DNA of 64,000 bases from Paenibacillus sp. YYML68 (lineage in GTDB: Bacteria > Bacillota > Bacilli > Paenibacillales > NBRC-103111): assembly GCF_027923405.1 (NCBI RefSeq), contig NZ_BQYI01000001.1:1962501-2026500 (forward strand). The letters are read 5' to 3'. The position numbers and the translations under genes were made by a program. Every line of letters starts with the position of its first letter. Positions within the stretch are counted from its first letter, which is position 1. The notes below the pieces were generated by a model. The model did not search any database, was not told the origin of the DNA, and saw only the letters and a list, made by a program, of their open reading frames with translations. Shown one piece after another: positions 45,283-54,647 of this stretch.

Positions 45283-47913
45283 TTGAAGACCATGCAGCAG
45301 ACCAAATTGGAAGGCCTAAGCGAGAAAATATTTCTTGATCGATACGCGATGAAAAATGCGGATACAAGCAAGACACAGGTCGGCGATACGGTGCTCGTGC
45401 TGACGAAGGACGATCCGAAATTTCCAGCGAAGGAAGTCGGAGAAGTCATCGAGAAGGCAGGCAGACAGGTGAAGGTCAAGCTTCGGAGCGGCGAAGTGGT
45501 GGAGTCTTCGATCGAGAAGCTGACGCTAACCCTGGAGAAGACGCCGCAGCAGATGTGGGATCGTCTGGCTGCTGCTATGGCCTCTGTCGAAGCAACACCG
45601 GAGAAGCGCAAGGAATGGACGGATAAGTTCCGTTACATATTAGAGGATTGGAGGCTCGTACCCGGCGGACGAATTGCTGCAGGCGCTGACGCCAGCGATG
45701 AGCTGACGCTGTTCAACTGCTACGTCATTCCGTCCCCTCATGACAGTCGCGGTGGCATTATGGCTACGCTGAGCGAGATGACCGAGATTATGGCGCGCGG
45801 CGGCGGTGTAGGCATCAACTTGTCCTCGCTGCGTCCCCGCAGGTCGGTGGTGAGAGGCGTGAACGGCTCCTCGAGCGGCGCAGTATCGTGGGGCGGGCTG
45901 TTCAGCTACACAACGGGACTGATCGAGCAGGGCGGCAGCAGACGCGGCGCGCTCATGCTCATGATGAACGATTGGCATCCGGATGTAGTGGACTTCATTA
46001 CCGTGAAGCAGACGATGGGCCAGATCACGAATGCGAACTTGTCCGTATGCGTCAGCAACGGCTTCATGAAGGCGGTCAAGGAGGACCTTGATTGGGAGCT
46101 CGTCTACCCCGATACGTCAGATCCAGATTACGACAACGTCTGGAACGGCGATCTGGATAAGTGGCGTCAGGAAGGACGCAACGTCATTACGTACCGTACG
46201 GTGAAGGCACGTGAGATCTGGCATACGATCATCGAGTCGGCCTGGAAGTCGGCGGAGCCTGGCGTCGTATTCATGGAATACTATAACCAGATGTCCAACA
46301 GCTGGTACTTCAATCCGATCATCTGCACGAATCCATGCGGCGAGCAGGGGCTGCCGGCGTGGGGCGTGTGCAACTTGTCGGCGATTAATTTGTCCAAGTT
46401 CTATGATGAGGAGCAGCATGATGTGGACTGGGAGGAGCTCGGGAAGGTCGTCTCGTACTCGGTCCGCTTCCTCGACAACGTCATTGACAAGACGCCGTAC
46501 CACTTCGAGGAGAATCGTCTGAACCAGCAGAATGAGCGGCGGATCGGCCTCGGCACGATGGGGCTGGCGGAGCTGATGATCAAGCTTGGCATTCGTTACG
46601 GCAGTCCGGAGTCGCTGGAATTCCTCGATAAGCTGTACGGCTTCATGGCTCGTGAATCGTATCTGGCTTCGGCTGATATTGCGGCGGAGAAGGGCTCGTT
46701 CACACAGTTCGAGGCGGAGAAGTTCCTTCAGAGCGGCTTCATGAAGACGATGACGAGCGTCTATCCAGAGGTCGGAGCGGCGATTCAGAAGAAGGGAATG
46801 CGCAACGTCACGGTCATTACGCAGGCGCCGACAGGCAGCACCGGTACGATGGTCGGCACGTCGACCGGCATCGAGCCGTACTTCGCGTTCGAATATTATC
46901 GTCAGAGCCGTCTCGGCTTCGACAAGCAGTACGTACCGATCGCGCAGGAGTGGAAGGACCGTCACCCGGATCAGGAGCTGCCTTCGCACTTCGTGACTGC
47001 GATGGATCTGTCCGCAGAGGATCACATTCGGGCACAGGCCGCGATCCAGAAGTGGGTCGACAGCTCGATCTCGAAGACGGCGAACTGCCCATCCGACTTC
47101 ACCGTCGATGAGACGAAGCGACTGTATGAGCTTGCGTTCGATCTCGGCTGCAAGGGCGTGACGATCTACCGCGATGGCAGCCGCGATGTGCAGGTGCTCC
47201 AGACGGAGAAGAAGGAGGAGAAGGCAGCCGTTGCTACGGCTCCAGCTCCAGCCACGGCCTCCGACAAGCAGGAGCAGGTGCAGACGGTGAAGAGCGAGCC
47301 TGTTGAGAAGCAGACGATGACGCAGCTCTCCGAGTCTCTGACCGTGAACATCGACGCGCAGACCGAGCGCGTATTCGATAAGCAGTACAAGCGCCGCCCA
47401 CAGGTGCTGCGCGGCTCCACTTACAAGTTCAATACGCCGTTCGGCATGGCGTACATTACGATTAATGACATGAACGGCTCGCCGAGCGAGATCTTCCTGA
47501 ACGTCGGCAAGGCCGGCTCCGACGTGTTCGCGATGTCCGAGGCGCTCGGCCGCGTCTGCTCCTTGTTCCTGCGATACGGCGACCACGGCAACAAGGTCGA
47601 GCTGCTCGTCAAGCATCTGAAGGGCATCGGCGGCTCCGGCGCTATCGGCTTCGGCGCGAACCGCGTCGAATCGATCGCCGATGCGGTAGCGAAGGCGCTC
47701 GAGATGCACGGCGATTTCACCGACACCGCAGAGGACTACGTGACGGCCACGCAGGAGGAGGACGTCGTGCAGGAGGCGCCGACGGCTCAATACGCCGTCT
47801 CGCGCAGCGCCGCAACGTCGCTCGACCTGTGCCCGTCGTGCGGCACCGCCTCGCTGATTAACAGCGAGGGGTGCAAGAGCTGCACGAACTGCGGGTATAG
47901 CAGGTGCTCGTAG
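45283..47913 (+). CDS. nrdJ: Vitamin B12-dependent (class II) ribonucleotide reductase
   Basis: 876 residues; starts at TTG 45283, eight bases after CCGGGGGG. The ten-stranded barrel includes LTLFNCYVIPSPHDSRGGI (first redox cysteine), GGGVGINLSSLRPR, and CTNPCGEQGLPAWGVCNLSAIN with the radical-site cysteine and glutamate. APTGSTGTMVGTSTGIEP forms the phosphate/substrate loop. A linker rich in Ala/Pro/Glu (~650-690) leads to a TSCPD-type domain and a C-terminal Cys-rich tail (LCPSCGTASLINSEGCKSC). It reduces ribonucleotides to deoxyribonucleotides using adenosylcobalamin, independent of oxygen. Confidence 0.95.
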   Translation: MKTMQQTKLEGLSEKIFLDRYAMKNADTSKTQVGDTVLVLTKDDPKFPAKEVGEVIEKAGRQVKVKLRSGEVVESSIEKLTLTLEKTPQQMWDRLAAAMASVEATPEKRKEWTDKFRYILEDWRLVPGGRIAAGADASDELTLFNCYVIPSPHDSRGGIMATLSEMTEIMARGGGVGINLSSLRPRRSVVRGVNGSSSGAVSWGGLFSYTTGLIEQGGSRRGALMLMMNDWHPDVVDFITVKQTMGQITNANLSVCVSNGFMKAVKEDLDWELVYPDTSDPDYDNVWNGDLDKWRQEGRNVITYRTVKAREIWHTIIESAWKSAEPGVVFMEYYNQMSNSWYFNPIICTNPCGEQGLPAWGVCNLSAINLSKFYDEEQHDVDWEELGKVVSYSVRFLDNVIDKTPYHFEENRLNQQNERRIGLGTMGLAELMIKLGIRYGSPESLEFLDKLYGFMARESYLASADIAAEKGSFTQFEAEKFLQSGFMKTMTSVYPEVGAAIQKKGMRNVTVITQAPTGSTGTMVGTSTGIEPYFAFEYYRQSRLGFDKQYVPIAQEWKDRHPDQELPSHFVTAMDLSAEDHIRAQAAIQKWVDSSISKTANCPSDFTVDETKRLYELAFDLGCKGVTIYRDGSRDVQVLQTEKKEEKAAVATAPAPATASDKQEQVQTVKSEPVEKQTMTQLSESLTVNIDAQTERVFDKQYKRRPQVLRGSTYKFNTPFGMAYITINDMNGSPSEIFLNVGKAGSDVFAMSEALGRVCSLFLRYGDHGNKVELLVKHLKGIGGSGAIGFGANRVESIADAVAKALEMHGDFTDTAEDYVTATQEEDVVQEAPTAQYAVSRSAATSLDLCPSCGTASLINSEGCKSCTNCGYSRCS

Positions 47914-48082
47914 GGGATTCGATTGACGAGTAGTTCTATAATTCTGTGATTTTGCATAATAGGTGAGAATTTTTACTCACTAGTTGAGAAATATTCGTCA
48001 TATATATTGAGAAAAATGAATCAATACAATGCGTTGTATATTTATGCATCGATGAATGTGTTTGCTCAAGCATTTTAAGTGT

Positions 48083-48127
48083 AAACCAGCCTGTAGCGGC
48101 AGAATTTCAGCAGCTACAGGCTGGTTT
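48083..48127. terminator. Strong hairpin, likely nrdJ terminator
   Basis: A perfect 15-bp stem AAACCAGCCTGTAGC / GCTACAGGCTGGTTT with a 15-base loop, 170 bases after nrdJ. The T tail is short on the plus strand. Confidence 0.75.
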
Positions 48128-48190
48128 CACGATCAGGATTATTGAGGTTAGATTTGCTGTGTGGCGACTTCTTAGGGGCTTAAGTTTGGT

Positions 48191-48346
48191 ATGGATAACT
48201 TGAATAATGATTCGGTATCCAATCACCAAAACATTCTGCAATGTATTCCGGTTGAATTGGGGCTTAATCTGGGAGAGTGTGCTTCTTCAGAGTCGGTGGT
48301 GTATTATGATAATAATTATGATTCGGTGGTAACGGAAATTGAATAA
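48191..48346 (+). CDS. Possible small protein, 51 residues
   Basis: ATG 48191 to TAA 48346 encodes an Asn-, Ser- and Glu-rich peptide (begins MDNLNNDSVSNHQNILQCIP, ends SVVTEIE). The ribosome site is weak (AGGGG 15 bases away). It lies between two hairpins with related sequence (CAGCTACAGGCTG). A 20-residue frame, 48016-48078, precedes the first hairpin. Either may be accidental. Confidence 0.25.
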   Translation: MDNLNNDSVSNHQNILQCIPVELGLNLGECASSESVVYYDNNYDSVVTEIE

Positions 48347-48438
48347 GAAGAAATTGGGGAGTATCGAATGGACATTTCGCTGCGTCAGTAAAAAACATAT
48401 CTTGTCCCAAAATTCATACTGGTTTACATTCAATGAGT

Positions 48439-48489
48439 AAAAACAGCTTGTATCAGCAAACACATTTGCACAGCTACAGGCTGTTTTTC
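48439..48489. terminator. Bidirectional terminator
   Basis: AAAAACAGCTTGTA pairs with TACAGGCTGTTTTT (one wobble), with a smaller GCAAA/TTTGC hairpin in the loop. It serves at least the minus-strand gene ending at 48510. Confidence 0.85.
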
Positions 48490-48509
48490 ATGAACAAAAT
48501 TATTAGCGG

Positions 48510-48794
48510 TTAGTATTGTCGGGTGGTGGTAATTGCTCGTGGTCTTGAAAGTAGGGTGTTGCGAAACTCATTGAGTGTTTTCGTATATGGAGGAAAATCA
48601 TTTATGATGAAATCAATCGGTGTTGTATTCTCGACCGCAGGATGAGTGAGCATATGAATTAATCGTAAAGCATGTTTTAGTCCAGCGATTTTCCCCATGT
48701 CATACTCAGTAGGTTTTTGCTGTCTTTCTGCATCCTTTAAGGCAAAATGTAATGCGTCAAGTATGATGTCCTTCGCAATCGTTTTATCGCTCAT
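48510..48794 (-). CDS. Hypothetical protein
   Basis: A 94-residue helical protein (KTIAKDIILDALHFALKDAE, KIAGLKHALRLIHMLTH) from ATG 48794, after a weak GGTGATG. AT-rich compared with nrdJ. It was probably the second gene of a pair whose first gene is truncated by an IS3 element at ~48930. Family not recognised. Confidence 0.5.
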   Translation of the reverse strand: MSDKTIAKDIILDALHFALKDAERQQKPTEYDMGKIAGLKHALRLIHMLTHPAVENTTPIDFIINDFPPYTKTLNEFRNTLLSRPRAITTTRQY

Positions 48795-48813
48795 TGAATC
48801 ATCACCTAAACTC

Positions 48814-48935
48814 TTACTTTTTCCATTTCTCCTTTTGTATCCTGTAAGCCTCCAAGCAACGGGTCAAAAAATCTCCTTCATCCTCGGTTAATGCTTCCTT
48901 GTTTCGGTAATTGTCAAGATAGTTGTCGCGATTAA
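48814..48935 (-). pseudogene. 3' remnant of a gene truncated by IS3
   Basis: The last ~40 codons before the stop at 48814 (NYRNKEALTEDEGDFLTRCL, then EAYRIQKEKWKK) read like a genuine charged, helical protein end and lie 20 bases upstream of the next gene. Upstream of ~48935 the sequence becomes IS3 transposase DNA, so the rest of the gene is gone. The exact junction is not certain. Confidence 0.4.
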
Positions 48936-48940
48936 ATAAA

Positions 48941-49357
48941 TTAAGACAGCATAGATTCCGTCTTCTGCTCAGCTTGAAGAACGGTCGCTTTCTCAGGATT
49001 GAGCCAAACTTCTTCATCCAAGCTCCAATCCCGTGTAGCCCCCGACCAGCGACCAGGATGAAGAGTTTTGGCAGCTTCATAAACCTGCCGCCGCTTCTCA
49101 AATACCTGTTCGGACTGCCCTTTATGCCTCTGACTAGGCGTGAGGAAATTAAGGCCGCTGTGTCGATGCTCGTGGTTGTACCAGTGTACAAAACGCAGCA
49201 CCCATTCTCGGGCCTCCATACGATCTTTAAACCCTCGCTCCGGGTATCCTGGACGGTACTTGCATGTACGGAAGACGGACTCCGCATAAGGATTGTCATT
49301 GCTTACCCGCGGGCGACTCCTGGAAGGCGTGATCCCTAAGCTATACAGCGTTTCGAG
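48941..49357 (-). pseudogene. IS3-family transposase OrfB, C-terminal fragment
   Basis: The frame shows the end of the rve integrase core: SNDNPYAESVFRTCKYRPGY (the Glu of DDE follows the NDNP pattern), then FVHWYNHEHRHSGLNFLTPS. It ends in the stop at 48941. The N-terminal part, including the first two catalytic Asp, is cut off exactly where the IS66 left end begins (49358). Non-functional. Confidence 0.85.
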
Positions 49358-49413
49358 GTGAGCGTCAAATAGCCCCCACCTAGCGGTGGGAGCGAACCTG
49401 ATGTATGCTACGA

Positions 49414-50987
49414 TTACTTCTTATTCATACGACATTCAGCCGGGAGCGATCCCGACCATGGCATGAATGAATCGAGTGCTGGTTCATCAAGCGGATCAGG
49501 CAACTGAGGCAACTGCTCGAATAGATACTTCAAGTAGTTGTACGGATGCAGTCCGTTTTCCTTGGCTGTCTCAATCATGCTATAGATGACAGCGCTCGCC
49601 TTCGCTCCTCGCGGCGTGTTCGCGAACAGCCAGTTCTTCCGGCCGATCACAAACGGTTTAATGGAGCGTTCACTTCGGTTGTTGTCGATCTCCAGCCGTC
49701 CATTTTCCATGAAGGCCGTCAACTTCTCCCACTGGTTCAAGCTGTAGGCAATCGCCTGACCGGTCAAGCTCTTCGGCAATGTCCGAGAACGCTGTTGCTT
49801 GAGCCAAGCTTTGTAGGCTTCAATACGGGAGCACTGCGCTTCTGCCGCTCTTCATGCCGCTCTTCCGGTGAAGCCTCCGCAAGCTCGCGCTCGATTGCAA
49901 ACAACTGATTGCAATAAGCCAATCCTTGTCCCGCGACACTGCCGAGCGTTCCCGTCTCTGGGGGAGCTCCCTTCAATGCTTCATCGAACTTGCGACGCGC
50001 ATGCGCCCAGCAGCCGACGAGCTTGACCTTCGCGACCTTGTGGTATCCGGCGTAGCCGTCCACATGCAGATAGCCTGTAAATCCAGCCAGGAAATTCCGA
50101 GGATGCTCGCCGCCCCGCGTCCGCTGGTAGTCATACAGCACAACCGGCGGTATCCCGCGGCCTGTGCGATACAGCCACAGATACGAGGTGGATTCTGCCG
50201 ATTTGCCCGGCTCCCGCAGCACCTGAAGGGTCGTTTCATCCGCATGCAGCGCATCCTGACTAAGCAGATAACGCTTCATCGCTTCATACATCGGCATGAG
50301 CCACTTCTCAGCTCCGTAGATCATCCAGTTCGCCATCGTCTGCCGGGAGAGCGAATAGCCCAGCCGGGCAAAAGCTTGCTCCTGTCGATACAGCGGCAAA
50401 CTGTCCACGTACTTCTGACACATGACATGAGATAGGATGGACGGCGAAGCCAAGCTGCCGGGATAGACCGGCTTCGGCATGGGCGCGGTGACGATTGGCG
50501 TCTGCAGCTCATGGCGCTCACAGTGACGGCAGGAGTAGACCTGACGCACATGACGCATCACCTTGACCTGTGGCGGTACAATGGCAATCTCGCTGCGCGT
50601 CTCGGTCGTCATCTCGTGCAGCGAACCGCCGCAGCATGCGCAGAGCTGCTGACCTTCTTCCAGTGTATAGACAATAGTCTCCACGGGCAGGTTGGACAGA
50701 TCTTCCTCACGCTTGCCGGAAGACTTCCGGCGCTCATACGTCACCTTCTCCATTGGCGGTTCTTCACCAGCTGGTGTTGCCAGCATTTCCGCTTCGTTGA
50801 ACAGGTTCAGCTCGAGTTGATCCGGATGCGTCTTCTCGCTGGAAGAGCCGAAACGTTTCTGCTGAGCCAGACGGAATTGCTCCTCGTACCATTTGAGCTT
50901 GGCCGATAGTTCTACGTTCTGTTCTTCCAGCTTCTTATTTTGTTGTTGGAGTTCTTCGAGAGTTGGGGAATCCGGTCGCTTATCCAT
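49414..50987 (-). pseudogene. tnpC: IS66 TnpC transposase, frameshifted
   Basis: From ATG 50987 (MDKRPDSPTLEELQQQNKKL) the protein runs through a leucine zipper, a zinc-finger-like region (CACCGG, YSCRHCERHE) and the DDE core (QDALHADETTLQVL, LHVDGYAGYHKV, CWAHARRKFDEAL). Near 49820 a base is missing (TTGAAGCC where TTGGAAGCC is expected) and the frame shifts. The C-terminal piece ending at 49414 carries RLEIDNNRSERSIKPFVIGR with the last Glu. TnpC should be inactive unless frameshifting rescues it. Confidence 0.85.
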
Positions 50988-51058
50988 AACGGATATATTC
51001 GTCAGCAGATGGCTCTCGCCTGCTGCTAGATAAGGCGATTCCGCGAACAATGTATGGA

Positions 51059-51412
51059 TTACCAGGCGTTGTCTGCTGTAACGGCCCGGTGTGCCTGCCG
51101 CTGTGTGAGCGCCAGTCCATCCAGCAGCCAGCGTAGCTCGCGTGCCGAGATCGCAACCGTACGTTCCGTGCTGCTCGGCCATTGGAAGGTGCCGCGCTCT
51201 AACCGGCGATAAAATAGCCAGAAGCCGTTATGGTCCCAGTACAGCAGTTTGAGCTTGTTGCGCTCTCGATTGCAGAAGACGAAGAGGCACTTGGAGAAGG
51301 GATTCAGGCCAAAGCATTCTTGAACGATTGCCGCCAGTCCGTCAATCGATTTTCGAAGATCCGTTGCTCCAGCGGCCAGATAGACCTGATGCGCACTCGA
51401 GATGCTCAGCAT
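51059..51412 (-). CDS. tnpB: IS66 TnpB (Orf2)
   Basis: 117 residues with the TnpB signature VYLAAGATDLRKSIDGLAAI, LFVFCNRERNKLKLLYWD and GFWLFYRRLERGTFQWP. TnpB is an accessory protein needed for IS66 transposition. It overlaps tnpA by seven bases. Confidence 0.93.
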   Translation of the reverse strand: MLSISSAHQVYLAAGATDLRKSIDGLAAIVQECFGLNPFSKCLFVFCNRERNKLKLLYWDHNGFWLFYRRLERGTFQWPSSTERTVAISARELRWLLDGLALTQRQAHRAVTADNAW

Positions 51413-51735
51413 GAGACCGTTAGAGCGCTGACGACGTCATGAAGAAGCTTGGCATCGAAGCCTGATCGTACTTCAAGACGAGCGGCACCCGCATGAACGA
51501 TGATGCAGGAGGATGTTGGATTACTCGAATCCGATAGGGTCAGTGGAATGAAGGAATTACTGGTGTTGCCAGAGGATTTACCAGAAGTACGTTCGTTAAG
51601 TGTACGAAGCCAATAACGCAATTGGTCCTTGGTCACGCCTTGTTCGGCGCACCATGCTTTCATGGTCTGTCCGCTCGCTTCATAGTCCGAGACACGAGCG
51701 ATCCATTCTTGTCTTCTCAGCTCTTTCTTCGTCAT
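51406..51735 (-). CDS. tnpA: IS66 TnpA (Orf1)
   Basis: 109 residues, helix-turn-helix type: WIARVSDYEASGQTMKAWCA followed by TKDQLRYWLRTL. First gene of the element. Confidence 0.9.
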   Translation of the reverse strand: MTKKELRRQEWIARVSDYEASGQTMKAWCAEQGVTKDQLRYWLRTLNERTSGKSSGNTSNSFIPLTLSDSSNPTSSCIIVHAGAARLEVRSGFDAKLLHDVVSALTVSC

Positions 51736-51993
51736 GAGTATAAGCCTCCATCTCTGAATAACGTTGGCCTTATCTTCTCATAACGATTCATCTTGTTGAA
51801 GGTGTGCTAGGTTTGACGCTTACGCTTGTTTACCTCTGCCTCGAGCGCTTCGCTGTATGTTTTGTATTCATCTAGTGTTTGGGGTTGGGCTGATTCCGCA
51901 CGTTTTGTCATGAAGAATGTATTCGCTGAACGACTACGTTTATCCTGCATTTCAAGTAAACATGATGGAGGTAGGCACGATGATTATTCGCGC

Positions 51994-52350
51994 CTACACC
52001 ACCGCTTGAACGGAAACCACAGGATGCGCTTGCTGCTGCTCGATCGACAGTCCATCCAGTAACCAGTTCAATTCGCGACGAGTCAGCGCGATGGTCGCAT
52101 GGCTGTCGTCAGTCGGCCACTGGAAGGTGCCGCGTTCGAGGCGGCGGTAGAACAGCCAGAAGCCATTTACATCCCAATACAGAATCTTGAGCTTGTCTCG
52201 CTGTCGATTGCAGAACACGAACAAGCTACTCGAGAAGGGGTTGAGTGCATACACCTCCTGCACCAGAGCGGCCAGGCCATCGATCGACTTGCGTAGGTCC
52301 GTACTGCCGCTTGCTAAATACACGGGAATGCTACTCGGAACGGTCAACAT
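51994..52350 (-). CDS. tnpB: IS66 TnpB of the second element
   Basis: 118 residues: VYLASGSTDLRKSIDGLAAL, LFVFCNRQRDKLKILYWD, GFWLFYRRLERGTFQWP. Intact, but its transposase partner is missing. About two thirds identical by eye to the TnpB at 51059. Confidence 0.92.
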   Translation of the reverse strand: MLTVPSSIPVYLASGSTDLRKSIDGLAALVQEVYALNPFSSSLFVFCNRQRDKLKILYWDVNGFWLFYRRLERGTFQWPTDDSHATIALTRRELNWLLDGLSIEQQQAHPVVSVQAVV

Positions 52351-52676
52351 AGATCCTTCAGCACCTTAACGACTTCACGAAGCTGGGTAGAGTCGAAGGA
52401 CTCACTCAGCTCAATAGAAGCCGCTCCAACATGAATCCGTAGGGATCCCGTTGGCAGATTGCTACGCACGGGAGAAGGTGGCACGATAACGGGGATGAAG
52501 GTTGATGCAGACTTTGATCGTTTGGATTTTGGGGGGCCTTCGATCTGTTTGAGCCAGTACTTCAGCTCATGGATGGTATGGTTATTGGCTTTACTCCAGG
52601 CTACCATGGTTTGACCGCTCGCTCGATAGTTCTCAATGCGAGTTCTCCATGCCTGTTGCCGCTCTACTCGATTCAT
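52344..52676 (-). CDS. tnpA: IS66 TnpA of the second element
   Basis: 110 residues from ATG 52676 after GAGGA: RQQAWRTRIENYRASGQTMV and NHTIHELKYWLKQIEGPP. The C-terminal IHVGAASIELSESFD matches the family. It overlaps tnpB by seven bases. Confidence 0.88.
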   Translation of the reverse strand: MNRVERQQAWRTRIENYRASGQTMVAWSKANNHTIHELKYWLKQIEGPPKSKRSKSASTFIPVIVPPSPVRSNLPTGSLRIHVGAASIELSESFDSTQLREVVKVLKDLC

Positions 52677-52831
52677 GGGATGTCCTCCTCGATTCATATT
52701 GAGGACATTATCTCATCTATGCATGCATGGGGTGAAGGTGTGATGTATTTGACGCTTACACACTGGAACAAGACATACTGGATTTCTCTGGACATATCGA
52801 CTTTGATCTAAATGTAATCTTTCAAACTAAC

Positions 52832-54562
52832 TAGGGTTTGCTGAACGCCCATAAACTTCTTACTCCACAAGGGATTTGACCATTTCTGTCGAATTTATCT
52901 GCAAAGAAATTGTGGAAATTCGGCTAAAACCCTTGCAGACGGAGTGAATGAATGTGTTCGTGCAAAATCGAGATATGGCAGACCTGCTGAAAAATTTCTG
53001 CCTACCCTTGGCGGAAAATTAAATCCATCCAATCGCTGGGTCCAACTCGCGGCGATTATCCCTTGGGACAAAGTGGAAGAAAAATACGTGAATGCGTTCC
53101 AAAGGATTACCATTGGACAAAAAGCGTACTCGGCACGGATCGCCCTCGGTTCACTCATCATCAAAGAACGTCTTGGATTAAGCGATCGTGAGACCACCTT
53201 GCAAATCCAAGAGAATCCCTACCTGCAGTTCTTCCTCGGCTATTCCGAATACGTCGATGAAGAGCCGTTTCACCATTCTCTGCTCACCCATTTTCGAGAG
53301 CGGTTCGGCATGGAGAACCTGGTTGAAATCAACGAATGGATCGCTCAGGCCGCATTGCAAGCGGATCGAGAGGCTGAGCAGACGAAGGCGAAATCGAAAG
53401 ATCGTGAACGCGACGACGATAATGATTCTGGGGGCTCGCAGCTCACCTTGGACGTTGGTGAGGCTCTCTCTCTTCCCGCCGAAGCTACCGAAGAGACCAA
53501 ACAGCCTCGTCGTACGACGAAAAAGCTGCATGTACTACGGGCCGCCTCCGAGACAACGGCGGATGTCACGAACCGAGGCACCCTGATGCTGGATGCGACT
53601 TGCGCGCCTGCGGACATCAAGTATCCAACGGACTTGGGGCTGCTGAACCACGCTCGTGAAATTCTCGAAGACATCATTGATGTGCTGCATACTCCGCATG
53701 TTGGACAGATGGAGAAACCACGGACGTACCGCGAGATTGCAAGGAAGTCGTATCTGAACGTTTCGAAACAACGCAAAGCATCGGGCAAGATCATCCGCAA
53801 AGCGATCCGTAAGCAGCTCGGCTACGTGGGACGAGACCTCCGTATTATTGAAACACTAGTAAAGCACACGCCGCTGACAACGCTGAGTAAACGCACTATC
53901 GCCAGCTCTTGATCATCGCCGAGCTCTATCGTCAGCAGCGGGAGATGATGGAGAAGAAGATCCATGTCGTCGCCGATCGGATTGTCAGTATCGAAAAGCC
54001 GCACGTCCGCCCGATGGTTTGAGGCAAAGCTGCCGCGAACGTAGAGTTCGGTGCGAAAATCGCCGTCAGCTTGGTGGAAGGTTACGCCTGGATTGAAGCC
54101 GCACAGTGGGACAGCTTCAACGAAGCCACGACACTGCAAGCATCGGTAGAAGCGTACAAACGGCGATTCGGCTACTACCCGGCTGTGATTCTGGCGACAA
54201 AATCTACCGCAATCGAGACAACCTGAACTTCTGCAAAGAGCTCGGTATTCGTCTTAGCGGTCCCAAGCTGGGCAGACCGTCGAAAGAGCACAATGACACT
54301 GCCGACCGAGCGCAAGAGCGGCAAGACGCGGCACAGCGCAATGCGATCTAAGGAAAATTTGGAGAAGGCAAACGCAAATTAGGACTGGGGCGCATTCGCG
54401 CACGTGGTGCAGCAACCAGTATGTCCGTCATCGCCCTACAGTATCTGGTTATGAATCTGGAGCGGCGACTACGGGTTCTTTTTTTGCTTTTTTTTCAGAA
54501 TGCTTGGCCTCAGCGGTTTACGCTGGGCGTAGGCCTGAACTAATCTTGTTCAGCAAACCCTA
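52832..54562 (+). mobile_element. 1.73-kb DDE (IS5/IS1182-like) insertion sequence, inactive
   Basis: Perfect 15-bp terminal inverted repeats TAGGGTTTGCTGAAC (52832-52846) and GTTCAGCAAACCCTA (54548-54562) enclose a single decayed transposase gene. No target duplication was evident. It marks the left border of the AT-rich accessory cluster. Confidence 0.88.
52944..54490 (+). pseudogene. IS5/IS1182-like transposase, broken
   Basis: The N-terminal 315 codons are open (NRWVQLAAIIPWDKVEEKYV, LGLSDRETTLQIQENPYLQF, GTLMLDATCAPADIKYPTDL with the first catalytic Asp). Then a one-base deletion near 53893, an in-frame TGA near 54020 and another deletion near 54183 break it. Piecing the frames together recovers the remainder (FGAKIAVSLVEGYAWIEAAQ, GKRKLGLGRIRARG, SVIALQYLVMNLERRL). 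Inactive. Confidence 0.88.
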
Positions 54563-54647
54563 TATTAGAGGTTTTCTGCTAGTCCAGCTACTGAAAGCTA
54601 TGCATTATGAAATTGTTTTCCTTATTATATAAAATCTATCTAGAATT

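Larger units (their letters stand above)
49358..51823 (-). mobile_element. IS66-family insertion sequence
   Basis: About 2.47 kb with the three IS66 genes tnpA, tnpB and tnpC on the minus strand. The ends carry the family's terminal motif: GTGAGCGTCAAATAG at 49358 and, reversed, GTAAGCGTCAAACC at 51823. The flanking 8 bases (GTTTCGAG and GCTTGTTT) are not a target duplication, so the DNA was rearranged after insertion. tnpC carries a frameshift. Confidence 0.85.
51824..52759 (-). mobile_element. Second IS66-family element, truncated
   Basis: The right end GTAAGCGTCAAATACATC (reverse of 52742-52759) and genes tnpA and tnpB are present, but of tnpC only a short N-terminal piece (MQDKRSRSANTFFMTKRAES onward, ~51970-51826) remains, cut off by the first IS66 at 51823. 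It differs in sequence from the neighbouring element, so it is a different IS66 member. Confidence 0.75.

Noticed and set aside
46117-47790. 557-codon minus-strand frame opposite nrdJ
   Set aside because: It shadows a fully conserved nrdJ and its translation resembles no protein.
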